The notes beneath the pieces are model-generated. The model worked only from the letters and a program-made list of their open reading frames with translations, searched no databases and was not told where the DNA came from. Shown one piece after another: positions 11,471-24,484 of a stretch of DNA of 64,000 nt. The number at the start of each line of letters is the position of its first letter. Within the stretch, counting starts at the first letter, position 1. Location: contig NC_079875.1 in assembly GCF_029227915.1 (NCBI RefSeq), forward strand, positions 27,164,001-27,228,000. Direction: 5' to 3'. The position numbers were made by a program, and so were the translations under genes. This DNA is from Hydractinia symbiolongicarpus. Lineage: Eukaryota > Cnidaria > Hydrozoa > Anthoathecata > Hydractiniidae.

Positions 11471-14400
11471 ATGGAGGATTGTAGTACCAACAACAGTTCA
11501 TCCAGACGGAAAAAGAAAGAAGGTTAGTAATTTCCCCCGTCCTCGTTACTTTAATTTTTTGTTAAAAATAGGTTAAAAGTTGGTTTATGGTACAAATAAG
11601 TGTTGGCTAACTTCGTATTATTAGCTAATATATATATATACATATAGAGTAACAATGTGTTCCAGCAGGATGTGTAGCTAAATGTTGCTATAGTTTACGT
11701 TATAATTAACGTAAACTATATATATATATATATATATATAATAGCTTATAATACACATAGCTAGCTAGAGCTAGCCAGCCTACCAGTTCACCTTACCCTT
11801 CACCCTAGCTACATAGTTTTCTTTAGTGCATAGAGGGTTAACAACAAAAGGCTATAGATAGCTTACAGAACCAACATTTTTAGCCAATAGTGAATAGTTA
11901 TATACTTAGCTGGCTAATGTAGAAACAGTAGACTACCCTTGCTAAGTCCAAAGCGTAGCTTTTACATGTATATATTCCTCCCACTCAAGCGCCGTAGATT
12001 AGTGGTTATAGCTCTCGTACTCTGTGCGGGAGACCGGGGTTCGATTCCTCTTGACGGCGATTCAACATGGGCGAGTGAATGTTACCATAGCCCCGGGTTA
12101 ACCCAAGCCATGTGAGGGAAATTGGGAAGATGGCACACTGTGTGGGCCGTTGGATGTTGCCGGGAGTTGTCTAGTAGAGCGCGGGCTCTAATTGGGTCTG
12201 CGTAGCTCAAAATGAGCATTAAATACTCTAGGACTCTCCATCTACGCCATGGCCCCTCCTGGAAATAATAGACAGGGTATATCCCTCGATATTTGTGAGG
12301 CTAGCCATATGAATATAAATATGCACATTTATCTATCTATCTATATCATGAAACATTGACTGTTTTAACACTTGTGAGTTGATGCTTTGACTTTGTAGAT
12401 TAGGGCAAAATTTATTCAGAAACAATAATAAGAAGTGCAAGGTTTTTGGTGCAATTTTGTGTTTTCGTGTGATGCTTTTAGCAGTAAGCATAAGTCATTA
12501 TAGCTATATATTTGTAAAGTGTTATTTGTTACGTCTGCAGGGGCACACATTGTGTATATATTATAAAACTTTTTTAATTTGAATAGCCATTTTTTGGTTG
12601 TGGTGTGAAATTCATGTGGGACTTAAAATTGGACTGATAAATTCAGACTAATTCTATATATATTTCACATGCTTTTATATTGTGCTTTTTTATGCCCATG
12701 CATAGATGGACACTGTGAATTGTGAGTTATAAGGTGTGTTATTTTTTAGATACACTTGCTCTTTTGCAAAAATTGTTACCTCCCAAAGTCAATAAACACA
12801 AAACTCCAAGAACGTTTGAATATAAACGATCTTCGAATACAGGCAAAAGGATATACAAACCGAAAGTTCAACCAAGAAAGAAATATAAAAAAACGACTGG
12901 AAACTTGCAAATTTCATCAACAAAAGGTATATATATATATTTTTATGTATATAATTTAAAGCTAATGCATAAAATGAAAATTCATTTCATGAAAAGTTGT
13001 AAAAATGACTGTACTAAGGTTTTTTTTTGTCTTTTTCTAGACATTCCGTTTGATGATGAAGATGCTTTAATATATGAAGCAGAAACTGATGGAAATATAG
13101 ATTATTTTGTTTCAATGGATAATAATAAAAATTTGGTGAAAGATAATGGTATGTATCAGAATTGAACTATACACCGACTTCTTTCCATTATAATATATGC
13201 ATGTATCTATGTATATTTTCTTCCTTTAGCTGAACTTAATTCTGTGCATGAATGTTTACAGACGTTAAAAAGACTTCTTCCTGCCCCAAAAAAGCGTCAT
13301 AGAAAGTCATGGTTTCATCGTGTAATCACAACACAAAATCAATGGGCAAGGATTCGTCCAGTGATTAAGGATGTAATGCTATCAAGGGAAGTCCCAAAAG
13401 GTGTTTGCAACATATGTCAGGAGCGAGAAGTAGTTATCAAATGCAACATGTGTTTAGAAAGTTTCCTTTGTTACGTATGTGATGATATTATTCACACATC
13501 AAATCCTGTGCATGACAGATCATTCATAAGCAAGGGAATTACAACTACTTTATCACCATTAGAAATTGTAGATGACAACTTCGAAATCGTGCAAACAGGT
13601 TAATTAATATTTTTAAAATTTTTCTATGCACATAATTGGTTATGTGGTGGAATTCACATTTTTATTTATAGCAAAGAATGAAATGAAATAAGTTATTAGA
13701 TATACACTATTTAAGAATACACCAAAATGTCTATAATTCCTGAATTTTGGCATATTAAAATTCATATTTCTGCTCTATCTTTTTTATAACATGTTTATAA
13801 TTCTAGAAAGATTCCCAAAAATAAAGTGCTTCAGTTGTTCCAGTTGTGGCAGTAAAAACCTGGTAAAAAGATGCAGTAAAGATATGTGTGCAGTGATCAT
13901 TATGCATGGTGCATATCAGTCTTTCTAATTCAATATATATATATATATTTCTCGCTTAACATGACAGATTACACACTCTAAGACATTTGAGTCATAAGAA
14001 AATGTTTAGAGCAAAACTTCCAGTTATTACCTGCAATTTAAGAAAAATTGTGTGACTAAAAAGTTGCGACTGGAATCAGCAATTTTTATGAATAATTAAA
14101 GAGATTCCTTATTCAATTTTAGGAAGGTTTGATTTATTCAAGTTTTCACAATTCTGTGAAGGTTGCCGAAATATCATGGATCCATTTGATATTGAGTACC
14201 TTCTCAAATGTGGTTACTGGCCTGGAACACCTCTGTCATCACCAAACTATATCATTGATGAGAATGTATTCATTGTCTGGGATGCTTTTCGAAAACGCAT
14301 GCCAAGCAGTTCTGAAAAATCTTTCCTCATGTGCTTATCTGATCTATCAGAAGAAAATGGTCGGGTGAGAAAATTATAGCAGTATTGATTACAACATTTA

Positions 14401-17400
14401 TTTACGTATTTGAACTCCTTCCTTTTGTTTTAGTTAAGAGTGTGTTAAATTTCCTTAGTATATATATAGAGAGAGTGGTGTCATTAGCCAAATCACTTTT
14501 TCAATGTGTTTCAAAAAGTGAAACTTTTGGGTTTATGAGAGAGATAATATACAAGGCAAAAACTGGCTTGAGTGTCCATCTTGTGAAGTGAATCAACATA
14601 GCTGCCATGTTGATGGCAATGCAAAATTATATAGATACAAGTCTTCTGGCAGGTAATATGTGGAAAATATTGGATGTAAATAGGTCTTAAGTTTGTGACG
14701 TAACTAACTATTCTTAATTGATTTGCAACATTCTGTATTTACAGAAGAAAAAGGCCAACGTTCTATGTGAATGGATTGTTCTCATCTAATGACAAAGTTG
14801 AGAAGTACATAAGAAAAATATATGGCGAAAAAAGAGGCACAAAAAAGGTAATTTTGGTTCACATTTTCAGTATTAAGATTATTTCATGGGCATAAAAATT
14901 GATTTCAGCATATTTTTTTTTTAATCTTCTTGGTTCTTATATTGTGATAGATTGAAACTGATTATCATTGTGGTGGTGTTTGGAATGCAGCAAAAAATGC
15001 GAAAAAGAAAACAAACTCTCTTGACGAAACAGGTATTGAACTGGCTTCGTGTCGTTACAGAATTGCGCATGTTTCATGTGCGCATGTTTCAAGGAGAACT
15101 TTTTGGTTACCCGCTGTATTTAATGAAAACATTTATGGCTGAAAAAAATGTAAAGTTCTGTTTTGCTGATGTAATGTGCAAGTTATGGAAATTTGTGAAA
15201 CAACATGAGCCATCTCTTCGGTCTTTGTTAAGACCAGCCTTATCAGTTATGCATGCGAAGGGTCATGCCCTAAACTGCCAGGTAATTTTAAATAAAAATT
15301 ATGCTTTCAATTTACTACTGTTATGTTAAAATATTGTTGGCAGTAACAATGCTATAATGATTAGTTGTGAAGTTAAATTAAAAATAATCTGTAAATAGAT
15401 ATTGTGGAGTGGTGAATGGTTAGAAGGCACCGGAAAGTCGACTGGAGAAGAAACTGAACAAGTGTTTGGTTATCTGTCAAGATGTAGAAATACGACTAAG
15501 CACCAGACTCCTGAGAGTAAGAGTACATACTTATAAGTATAACTCTGTGTTTGAATAACTTATGTTGCTTATACATTCATTTTTATGTATTTTTAAGATC
15601 GTGAAGAAACAATAACTGAAATGGCAATGTTCTGGAATAAACGAAAGATATTAAATATTATCAAAGAACTTAGTAGGAGGTTTTTAAAGGTAAAAGACAA
15701 AAAATAGCAATTGTAAACCTAAAATCTTCTCGGCCAGACTAAATCCGAATTTTTTCCTCAGCAACTTAGCCAAGATAAAAAAAATGTTACTTTTAAAAAT
15801 ATTATATTTTTTACAGCCGTTTTCACTATTAATCATATTGTACAAGTAATATTTTATTAGTATTTATTATATTTAGTGCAAACATGACATAGTCAAGGCC
15901 GACGATGCTCTTACAAAAGTAAAACAAGACACTGGATTACATGAAATGGAAAAAGAAGTGGATAAATGGATCAATGACATGAAAGTATCAGCTTCTGGTA
16001 ACGTACTTTTATATTATTATCGATTCCTTGAGTTTGGGCTGGAAGAAAAGCAACATGAACTTCAAAGGCTTCTGAATATACCAGCTTGTATAGAATCCAT
16101 TCTGGAATCGTATTCACTGCTTAAAAATGATATATGGAAGCCGATATATCAAAGAGAAATTGATAAAGCTTTCATGGTAAAAGTGTCTTGGGGAATGCAG
16201 ATCAAAAAAATTGCAGGTTAATTGAAAAATTTATTGTTAGTATTATGTACACAAAAGTTAGTGGATTTTTCTATGAAATGGGGAAGCTCTTGTTTATAAT
16301 AAGAACCCAGGGGGCTCTCTATTTAAAGTCACATGCTAATTAATATTTAGACACAAGTAAAAGACGTCATGTTGTTAGAGCGAAGTTTGGTGTTGCTGAT
16401 AAGGCATTGAAGGAATTAATCGTTGATTACTGCCGTGTTTATTCAATAGAGAACGTTGAAGAGGTATTTAGATGTTGTGAGACCGGAGAATTTCCTTGGA
16501 TTGGTATCTCATCCAGAGGCGAACCTTCAGGTATTATTTATTAAACTCAAAAGTTTAAGTCAATTGACTTTTGGGTAACAATGCTATTATAGCTGGCCTA
16601 ATCGTACATTTTCACTTTATTTATTCAGCTACTGATCGCCAACTGTGTGCTGAACTGACACAAAAAAAACGTCGTCTTGTGGAAGAACGTGAATTACTTT
16701 CAACAGATATGAAGAGTTGCATGAAGTATTATTGTTTAAAAGTCGAGACTTTAAACAGCCGTATTAAAGACTTTGGTAAGTTTTCCTCAGCGATGCTGCC
16801 AATTTTGCTTTACTTGCAAAAAACAAAGGATTTCGAACGTCCTCCGTCCATGGACAATTTTTAAAAATCTTTCACTCGTATGAGAAGTAAATTTAATTAT
16901 TTTATCAATTTCTTTATTCAGAAAAACAAATCTCACAATCAGGAAGCATGAATGATAAAGAGGATCCGCACGATTTGGAAAATGTAAAGTTTTTACTCCT
17001 CCCACTATTCATTTCGGGAAAGTGTAACGTCGAGTAATCACAATTTTTTTTTTTTACTTAGAGTCAAGCCTTATTTGGCGAATTAATTTTAATGAGAAAG
17101 GGTCTACTTTTCTATCAAAATTGTCTTGAAAAGGCTGTGTCCGTCTTTCAAAAGTGCATTAATCTTGGTAATGTCGAAATATTACAAAATTCAGAAACAG
17201 AAGGCGATGGAGACGAATATGATTCTGAGGACGACAACGCACGCGACAACGATTTTGACATGTTGGATAAAGAAAGTACTTCCGACGTAGAAGAAGTTTA
17301 TTTTCCGAATAACGAGGTCAACAGCGAATTTGTACTGGCCGTTGGAATAGAACTTGCGCAAGGCTACAAGAAAGACCCCTTGGTTGTAAAGGAAGATAGT

Positions 17401-17976
17401 CACACAAAAACATGCATGTGTCCGTTATCTTTGTGCCAAAGTCTTTTAAATAACGCAAACGGGAGTAACGCTTGTGTAGTAATTTCTTTAATTATGGGCT
17501 ACATGCTTACTAAAAACCCGACAGTGTTTTCGAATCTTCAAGTAAATCATGATTCGTCTTGTTTTTTGTCTATTTTTTGTGGAGCAATCGAAGTTGGGAA
17601 TTACTTGTACACAAAAAACTCAATGGAAGGATTTCTCACTGTTGTTGAAGGATTGGATATTCTGCCTGAATATTTCAATTTAACAATTCAGGAGGAATTT
17701 AATTGTAACATGGACGAAAATGATAATTCGTTCCTGAAATACCTACGAGAGATACAAGTTACTGACACTAATAATTTTGTAATAACCGTTGCGCGCGGTA
17801 AATCCATGTGTTGGACAATAACGAAGGACGGTATTTTTTGCATTGACTCCCATCGCAATGGCTGTTACGGCGGAAAGGTTGTGAGGTTAAAGTACATAGA
17901 TGATCAAATCAATACTGTAATTTTAGATATTATTTCTGATCCTTTTTTTTACTACTGTAGCATTGAGGTGTCATAA
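11471..17976 (+). CDS. KDZ-family transposase with CxC zinc cluster and C-terminal papain-like protease-like domain
   Basis: Sixteen exons with agreeing phases: 11471-11522, 12750-12926, 13041-13148, 13230-13598, 13807-13908, 14123-14364, about 14540-14652, 14745-14847, 14951-15281, 15399-15516, 15598-15689, 15877-16216, 16351-16530, 16629-16775, 16922-16983, 17062-17976; about 1150 aa. Exon 4 has the KDZ-associated cysteine cluster (CNICQE, CNMC, CYVC, NPVHDR). The DDE residues are visible: D in SCHVDGNAKLYR (exon 7), D in CFADVMCKLW (exon 9) and E in STGEETEQVFGYLSR (exon 10), with the family signature PALSVMHAKGHALNCQ. The last exon has an acidic linker, then SNACVVISLIMGY and GIFCIDSHRNG, resembling the Cys and Asp-x-His of herpesvirus UL36/OTU-type proteases. 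Exon 9 is one base out of frame (331 nt), so this copy may be inactive unless that is a sequencing error. A polyadenylation signal lies at 18034. Confidence 0.85.
11989..12350 (+). mobile_element. tRNA-derived SINE in KDZ intron 1
   Basis: The head resembles a tRNA: acceptor-like GCCGT...ACGGC pairing, an A-box-like GTAGATTAGTGG and a perfect B box GGTTCGATTCC at 12038-12048. It does not fold into a normal anticodon arm, so it is not a tRNA gene. A unique body follows, then a short ATCT-repeat tail (ATCTATCTATCTAT, about 12331-12345), a common SINE 3' end. It lies wholly within the first intron of the KDZ gene, in the same orientation. Confidence 0.75.
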
Positions 17977-18033
17977 ATACAATTATCCAATCAAAATTCT
18001 TGTTTTCCTTGATTTATTTTACAATACATATAT

Positions 18034-18039
18034 AATAAA
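18034..18039 (+). promoter_or_regulatory. Polyadenylation signal of the KDZ gene
   Basis: AATAAA lies 58 bp after the KDZ stop codon and just before the first minisatellite unit. The placement fits the transposase transcript, but no cleavage data are available. Confidence 0.55.
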
Positions 18040-18045
18040 GTTGTA

Positions 18046-19010
18046 TCAAAAGGCTCGTACTTTGTTTGATTTGCGCGAAATTATGCAAGAATTAGTTAAG
18101 TTTGTATCACGCCGTCACGGTTTTAATTTAATCCATACACACGGAGAATGTCGTACAGAATACAAACAAAAGGCTCGTACTGCGTTTGATTTGCGCGAAA
18201 TTATGCAAGAATTAGTTAAGTTTGTATCACGCCGTCACGGTTTTAATTTAATCCATACACACGGAGAATGTCGAACGGAATACAAACAAAAGGCTCGTAC
18301 TTCGTTTGATTTGAGCGAAATTATGCAAGAATTAGTTAAGTTTGTATCACGCCGTCACGGTTTTAATTTAATCCATACACACGGAGAATGTCGAACGGAA
18401 TACAAACAAAAGGCTCGTACTACTGTTGATTTGAGCGAAATTATGCAAGTATTAGTTAAGTTTGTATCACGCCGTCACCGTTTCAATTTAATCCATACAC
18501 ACGGAGAATGTCGAACGGAATACAAACAAAAGGCTCGTACTACTGTTGATTTGAGCGAAATTATGCAAGTATTAGTTAAGTTTGTATCACGCCGTCACGG
18601 TTTCAATTTTATCCATACACACGGAGAATGTCGAACGGAATACAAACAAAAGGCTCGTACTACTGTTGATTTGGGCGAAATTATGCAAGTGTTAGTTAAC
18701 TTTGTATCACGCCGTCACGGTTTCAATTTAATCCATACACACGGAGAATGTCGAGCGGAATACAAACAAAAGGCTCGTACTTCGTTTGATTTGAGCGAAA
18801 TTATGCAAGAATTAGTTAAGTTTGTATCACGCCGTCACGGTTTTAATTTAATCCATACACACGGAGAATGTCGAACGGAATACAAACGAAAGGCTCGTAC
18901 TACTGTTGATTTGGGCGAAATTACGCAAGTATTAGTTAAGTTTGTATCACGCCGTCACGGTTTCAATTAACCAATCCATACACACGGAGAATGTCGTGCG
19001 GTACATATAA
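18046..19010 (+). repeat. 120-bp minisatellite, eight copies, open reading frame throughout
   Basis: Eight head-to-tail 120-bp units (for example starting at AAAAGGCTCGTACT) differ by a few bases each. One plus-strand frame stays open from 17963 to 18970 because the period is 40 codons; it encodes repeats with FVSRRHGFNLIHTHGECR. There is no evidence that it is translated. Variants fall into two interleaved types (TTTGTTTGAT/TTCGTTTGAT and TACTGTTGAT), suggesting unequal exchange or conversion within the array. Confidence 0.9.
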
Positions 19011-19390
19011 AAAAGGCTCTTATTTTGTTTGACGCCAGCGTGTACATCAATGTTCGCAACGAAATTGGGTCTTAGGTAATTTTGTTCGTTTCACAACCTC
19101 AATCTTAATTCCTGCTGACGTCAGCATGGATTATGCTCCCGACGTCGCTGGTCATGGCGTTATTTATTCCACTATGCGGATTTTTAAAACATCGTCACCC
19201 GCCCTCCACATCTCCTAATAAATAAACCTTGCACCCTGTGCTAAGGAAATTTCTTTGGGCGGTGCTGTTTTGCCACTTGGAAAAATGTGCAAAAAACCGC
19301 CATTTTCCGAGAAGATAGAACATGATAGTAGGCATATTAGGATAAAGATATGTTAGACAAATACGACTAAATAAATTACTTGTTCATATT
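19011..19390. other. Non-coding spacer
   Basis: No gene seen. It contains a GCTGACGTCAGC palindrome near 19112 and lies between the minisatellite and the 3' end of the minus-strand zinc-finger gene. Confidence 0.5.
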
Positions 19391-19393
19391 TTT

Positions 19394-20355
19394 TATTTTG
19401 ATTGTTTTAAACTTTTTTTACAATATTTGTTAAAGTTTCTTGAAATCTTTTGCGCAACTCTCAAACCTTCTTTTATTTGCGCATCAGTAACACCATGCAC
19501 TCGACGGAAGTGTGTATCAACCCTGTCGTAATACCTAAGGCGAAGAAAGAAAAATATATCAAGAAGATTCGATATAAAATTCGATATACGATATACAAAC
19601 ACTACAAAACTAAGTAAGTGTGCAAAAACTTACTTTGCACATAACTTGCATGGTAGCGGCTTTGACGTGGTTCGATATATTGTAGTCAGGTGGGTATACA
19701 TTCGGACTTGTCGTGATTTGAAAAAGAAACCAGGTCTCCGTTTCACACGGTGGACAGCTTCCAAATGTCTGTCAATTCTGTCACCCATGTAGTTGCAGAC
19801 AAGGAAAGGGCATCGCACTTTGTATACCTTTCGTCCATTTGCAACATATAATGAAACAGGGTTTTCGTGACCAAGATGTGACAATAAGTCTCTTGGAATC
19901 TCGTTTTTTCTAGTGTTGATAAATTGCAGTGCCTTCAGATAATCTGCGTACCTTTAAAGAGCAAAAATTTGAATTAATTTAATGTGATAATTTGTAAGTT
20001 GCCTTTTCCACTTTCGCACATCCTTGTCTTCATTAGTGTAAACTAACCTTATCGTGTCACAACCAACAGGTATTTCAATTCTGTGTTGAAAAGGTTGCCC
20101 TAAAAAAATTAAATATTTAATTAGTTCAGTGTTGTTGTTAAACACAAAGAAATTAACGAGGTTAATAACACTGTGACCTATGCCTTCACTAGTGATTTTG
20201 TCCATATGAAATCCACAAGCAAAGCATCAATTAACACACTGAAATATAGTACAAAAGAAACAGTTAAGAATTTTACCTGGGTAAAAATTTTTATCCCCTG
20301 TGTATTCAAATTTTAAGCACTCAACTTGTTGGTCACGTGCACTGCCACTCATTAC
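19394..20355 (-). CDS. Two-finger C2H2-like zinc-finger protein, four exons
   Basis: A compact gene whose exons join in phase: exon 1 begins MSGSARDQQVECLKF (about 20276-20353), exon 2 encodes QPFQHRIEIPVGCDTIR (about 20049-20100), exon 3 runs YADYLKAL to PLPCKLCAK (about 19634-19950) and exon 4 is YYDRVDTHFRRVHG to the stop (19394-19548). Finger 1 is CPFLVC...RIDRHLEAVH (C-x4-C...H-x4-H). Finger 2 is split by the last intron, CKLCAK|YYDRVDTHFRRVH, followed by a helical tail (LRVAQKISRNF). About 195 aa. A matching pair of fingers occurs inside the recombinase gene at 33.9-34.2 kb, so I infer a DNA-binding accessory to a Crypton-like recombinase. No other family assignment is possible. Confidence 0.7.
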
Positions 20356-20851
20356 TGAATTGCTTGTTATATTTTCACTAAACGATAATGAAAAATCATT
20401 AATATGTTTTGATCAGTTGCTCAAAATTTCAGAATAGGCTTGCGTATAATGAGTAAATGCTGAACAACAACAGACAAAGCTACACTTTCATATTGCAGTC
20501 TAAACTCATGCTTAGTTTCACCTTGTTTAAAAATACTATTTTTCAGAAACACGAGACCTAAATGGGAAAAAACTTAAAGAAACATTGCCAGCTTTATAGT
20601 TGGGAAATATAACAAGACCTTCTAAATCGTACGTACATGCAGCTTATACATGAATTAGAGAAACACGAGGCTCAAAATGATTAAAAAACTTTGAAAAATA
20701 TTTCAGTCGCAAATAAATGATTTTTTAAGAAATATTGAGCACGCCTTACAAAACTAGTTTTTTATAAAAAAATAAAAAAATACATGCGCGCTAAAAATGG
20801 TCTTTTTATCCTTCATATCATTTTCAATACACAAATACTTTAAAAAATACT

Positions 20852-23800
20852 TTATCTACAAAGTGCTTTTAATGCATCATTGCATTGTTCAGATATTGTG
20901 AACATTCCATTTGCTGAAATAACTTCAAGCTTGTAAAGTATGGTAATGGATGATCCTGGTCGAACTAAATTTTTCCATAATATTTTGGCATTATAGCTGT
21001 TCGCATATTCTCTTTCATTCACTTTATTTAACCAAGCACCTTCTACTTTCCTTGCTGACCATTTTGCAACTCGAAAAAGCCAAAATTCTTCTGGATCATC
21101 CGGTTGGGAATACACTGGAAAAACATCCCCTACCTGGATTTCTTCTTTGGAAATCACTAAAAATATGAAATCAGTTGAACAAGATCGTTATATGAATCGC
21201 AGTCACACTTCAGTGAACTTGCATTAGTGTATTTCGGATTTAAAACAAGGGACAGACTACAATTATAACATTTTAATTAATTAGTTTTTTTTTTGCATAA
21301 CAATCAACTTCTTAAGTAAAATACATAAAATATAAACATACCAGATAGTCCTTGCACAAAAGATGAAGCTATAAAAAATTAAAATAAATCATTGCACAAA
21401 TGCAATTTTTAAGTTCACAATGAAGAACCAATTATCAATGATTAATAACGAGTTACAAAAATTTCTAGTTAAAGTATTTATCATTTCTTCTTCAAATATA
21501 TATTTATTAAAATAATAGAAGATAGGATTAATTCTAGCTATACCTTGAGGAGCATTATTTGCTTGTTGTTCTGTACTCTCTGATTGTTGTGGTACTTCAT
21601 CCACTTGCTGTTCGTGGTTACTGGATTGCTGTCCACTTTCAAGTTCTAAATTACCATCACCTTCCACATCCAAAAGGTGTTCAGGTGACTGACTACCAAT
21701 TTCAACATTGCTGTTATCATTATTGTTGGAAGAATTGTAATCTGTATCCCAAAAATATATATATATTTAATAAGTAACAATAAAAGTGAGACACTAATAA
21801 TAGCAAAAAGACTTACTTTTAAAATGGCCACGCACAGCTCTCATTAAAAAATCTCCGTACTCCGTCTGGTTGTCTGTAGTTCCAAGAAAACTCTCTGAAA
21901 ATCCAGGTGTAGCATAAGAATCAACTACTGTGTTCCTTTTACCCTTGCGAATGTACACAACAAAAGAGTTATAGTTGTGTTGCTGATTGAGTCCGAGAAG
22001 CTAAATGATATTAATTATGCTCTATAATCAATAATAATAATCATGATTCAAATATGTTTAAATCAATGAATCACTTTTCATAACTGTGCAGACACAAAAA
22101 ATGTGGTGCATAACTGGCATATTTACTGGTAATCCAAACAAAAGCCATATACGAAAACAAAGTTACAATGTCAGAAAGCCAGAACATATGCTACACACCC
22201 TTTTCTGGATAATGTTTTTTTGTGCAGTCACATTTGTTTTTCCAACTGGAATAGTCTGGCTTAATGTTTTCTTTTTATCAAACACCTTGCCACAAGATTT
22301 ACAGTTCTTGCGGCCAACTTCATTTTTTTCATCGCATTCAAAACATTTCTAAATAAATAGGATTAGAAAAGACAGACTTGCTACAACAACAGTTTCTCAA
22401 ATTCTATATCAAGCATTCTTATTCAACATTTTTTGCTGAACTCGGTATTTACTGAATTAGGCAGTATGTATCAAATCATCACAGAGCTCGTCCATAAAAA
22501 TATGAACAAAGGAAAGATAAAAATACTGACCTTAAATCTAATGGCATAGTGAACAGAAACTTTTTTTCGATGATTTTGTGTTGTTTCTCCATCTAAAAGA
22601 CGAAAAGGATAAAAAATGGTTAAAAATGGTTAAAAATTGTTTATCTTATCAACAAACCATTTTGGTGTTTGTCTTGAGAAATATTGGCAGCCCCTCTCTA
22701 CTAAACTTAAACATAATCCTTTTACTTTTTTACTAAAAAAACTCCACCCGTGGCACAACTTCGTTTACTTGTTTTTTATAATTTACAGAACATATTAGCT
22801 ACATTGTTAGACATGACATTATTAAGCTGTGAAACCAAGAACATACAGAATTTTTTTTAAAGGAACACTGTATTAGCTTTCAACATCCTCATACCGCAGT
22901 TTTTTGAGAACTGTATATACGCCAACAAACTAGGTTCATTATATACACCATCGCTATGGATCTACCATTATGTTTTTTATCAAGATTAGATGAAGGACTC
23001 TTAAGATACAAAGCTCAGTGTCCTGCTCTTAATAAAGTGTTATGTAAGTAACATTCCTGTAACTAGGAAAGTCTAGCACACACAATTCCACATCACACAA
23101 TGTTTTTTTTTAACTTTTCAAATGGATGCAGGCTTTTTTAAGTGAAATTTGGAGGTTTTTTAAAAACACCAAACTTACCCAAAAGATTCCCAAGTTTTTA
23201 TGCCTTTTTATGGTGAGTCGGCAACCTTAATAGCAAAGTAGGTACGCAAAAACATAGATTAATTTCATTGTGACGTTATTTGTTTACTTTGTAGCGGTAA
23301 GCTCTTTGGCTCTGGAATTTGCGTGGTAGGAAAAAAGATGCTAGAATTTGGAGAAGAAAGGTCTTTTCCTGTCATTTTTTTGTTATGGGAACATCGTTTG
23401 AGGTTTTAAACTATTATCGAGTGTGGATTTCTAATTTATTCGAATTCAAGTCCCAACAAAACAATGCCTTTGTGTAACGAAATGGACTGAAAATAACTTT
23501 GCTTCACCTAGTGCCGCAAAAAATTTTCCTGCCACACCAATGCCAGAGCCAAAAGAGGCTGCTTCTGGAAATGTAAGCAACGGAATTCATCTATAAAGTC
23601 GCAATACACCTTTACAATAATTCAATTGTACATGAATTCCTACGGCTCTTCATCGTTTTACAATATTGGAAATGGAGGTAAAAAACGTTTTTCTATAAGA
23701 GTTTGTTAGAGACGAAAGCGTGTTTTCTCAAGTTTTTTAACTTCTTCGTATCAATTTCTTTCAAATTTTCAGGAAACGTTAATAATAATAAGATACAACT

Positions 23801-24484
23801 TATGTGTACTTTTCATTAAAAACAAAAGGTGGCAAGAAAAGTTATCACGAAAGAACGTGTTTTCTCCTTAATAAACTCTTATAAAAGTGTGATGTTTACC
23901 TCCTCCGATGGCAAAGTAAACTGTGATGGAGTGTTAGTTTTCCCGAATTATCGTAAAAGGTGTATTTTCAAAAAGGCTGCTACGAGAGAGAATTGAAAAG
24001 AATGAAACAAGCAAAATAAGTCCTGCATTGCACTAGCATCAACAACAGTTTCATACTGAAAATTTATTAGAAGTTATTGGAAGTCTAGCTAGCTAACTAT
24101 CCCCAGTAAAACAGAGCTTTCTGTAAAGGATAATTAAAGGGCTTCTCTCTACTAGCTAGTTAGCTACAGCAGCTAACTTCAACAAAAAATATCTAATTCT
24201 TTTGCTAGAGTGGGTTTAATACGGTAACTTAATTAGGTAGTAAAATAATAGCAAATAGGTATGAGCATTTGGTGAATCAGACAGTAAAAAATTAAGGTGA
24301 AAAGCTGAAGAATGAGAAAGCCCCTCACTTCAATTCACAATAAAGCTCAGCCTTTACTTGTTGCTTCAATCATGAAAATTTTTTTACCTTTAGTTTTATT
24401 AGCAGTCGTTTTATTAGAAGACGTTGACGTTGTCATTGTGGATAAGGATTCATTTTCAGATGCGGTAGACACACGTGAAGCCAT
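20852..24484 (-). CDS. Zinc-ribbon/acidic Gln-rich protein of unknown function
   Basis: Spliced minus-strand gene with a long first intron. Exon 1 (24388-24484) begins MASRVSTASENESLS and is Ser/Thr-rich. Exon 2 (about 22534-22592) is GETTQNHRKKVSVHYAIRFK. Exon 3 (about 22200-22350) has a zinc-ribbon-like CFECDEK...CKSCGKVF. Exon 4 (about 21822-22000) contains NSFVVYIRKGKRNTVVDSYA. Exon 5 (about 21545-21740) is acidic and Gln-rich. A micro-exon ASSFVQGLS (about 21343-21370) precedes the last exon (20852-21157), with VGDVFPVYSQPDDPEEFWLF and a stop after ALCR. Phases agree at the junctions I checked. It lies divergent to the tyrosine recombinase downstream and collinear with the zinc-finger gene, so it may be an accessory gene of the same element. 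I do not recognise the family. Confidence 0.6.
22600..24380. other. Large first intron of the minus-strand gene
   Basis: Mostly featureless. A possible plus-strand exon near 23500-23571 reads ENNFASPSAAKNFPATPMPE and ends in a consensus GTAAGC donor. It could be an upstream exon of the tyrosine recombinase, but its phase does not match the next exon I can see. Confidence 0.3.

Noticed and set aside
18046-19010. CRISPR-like array
   Set aside because: Units are contiguous without unique spacers, the context is eukaryotic, and no cas-like genes are present.
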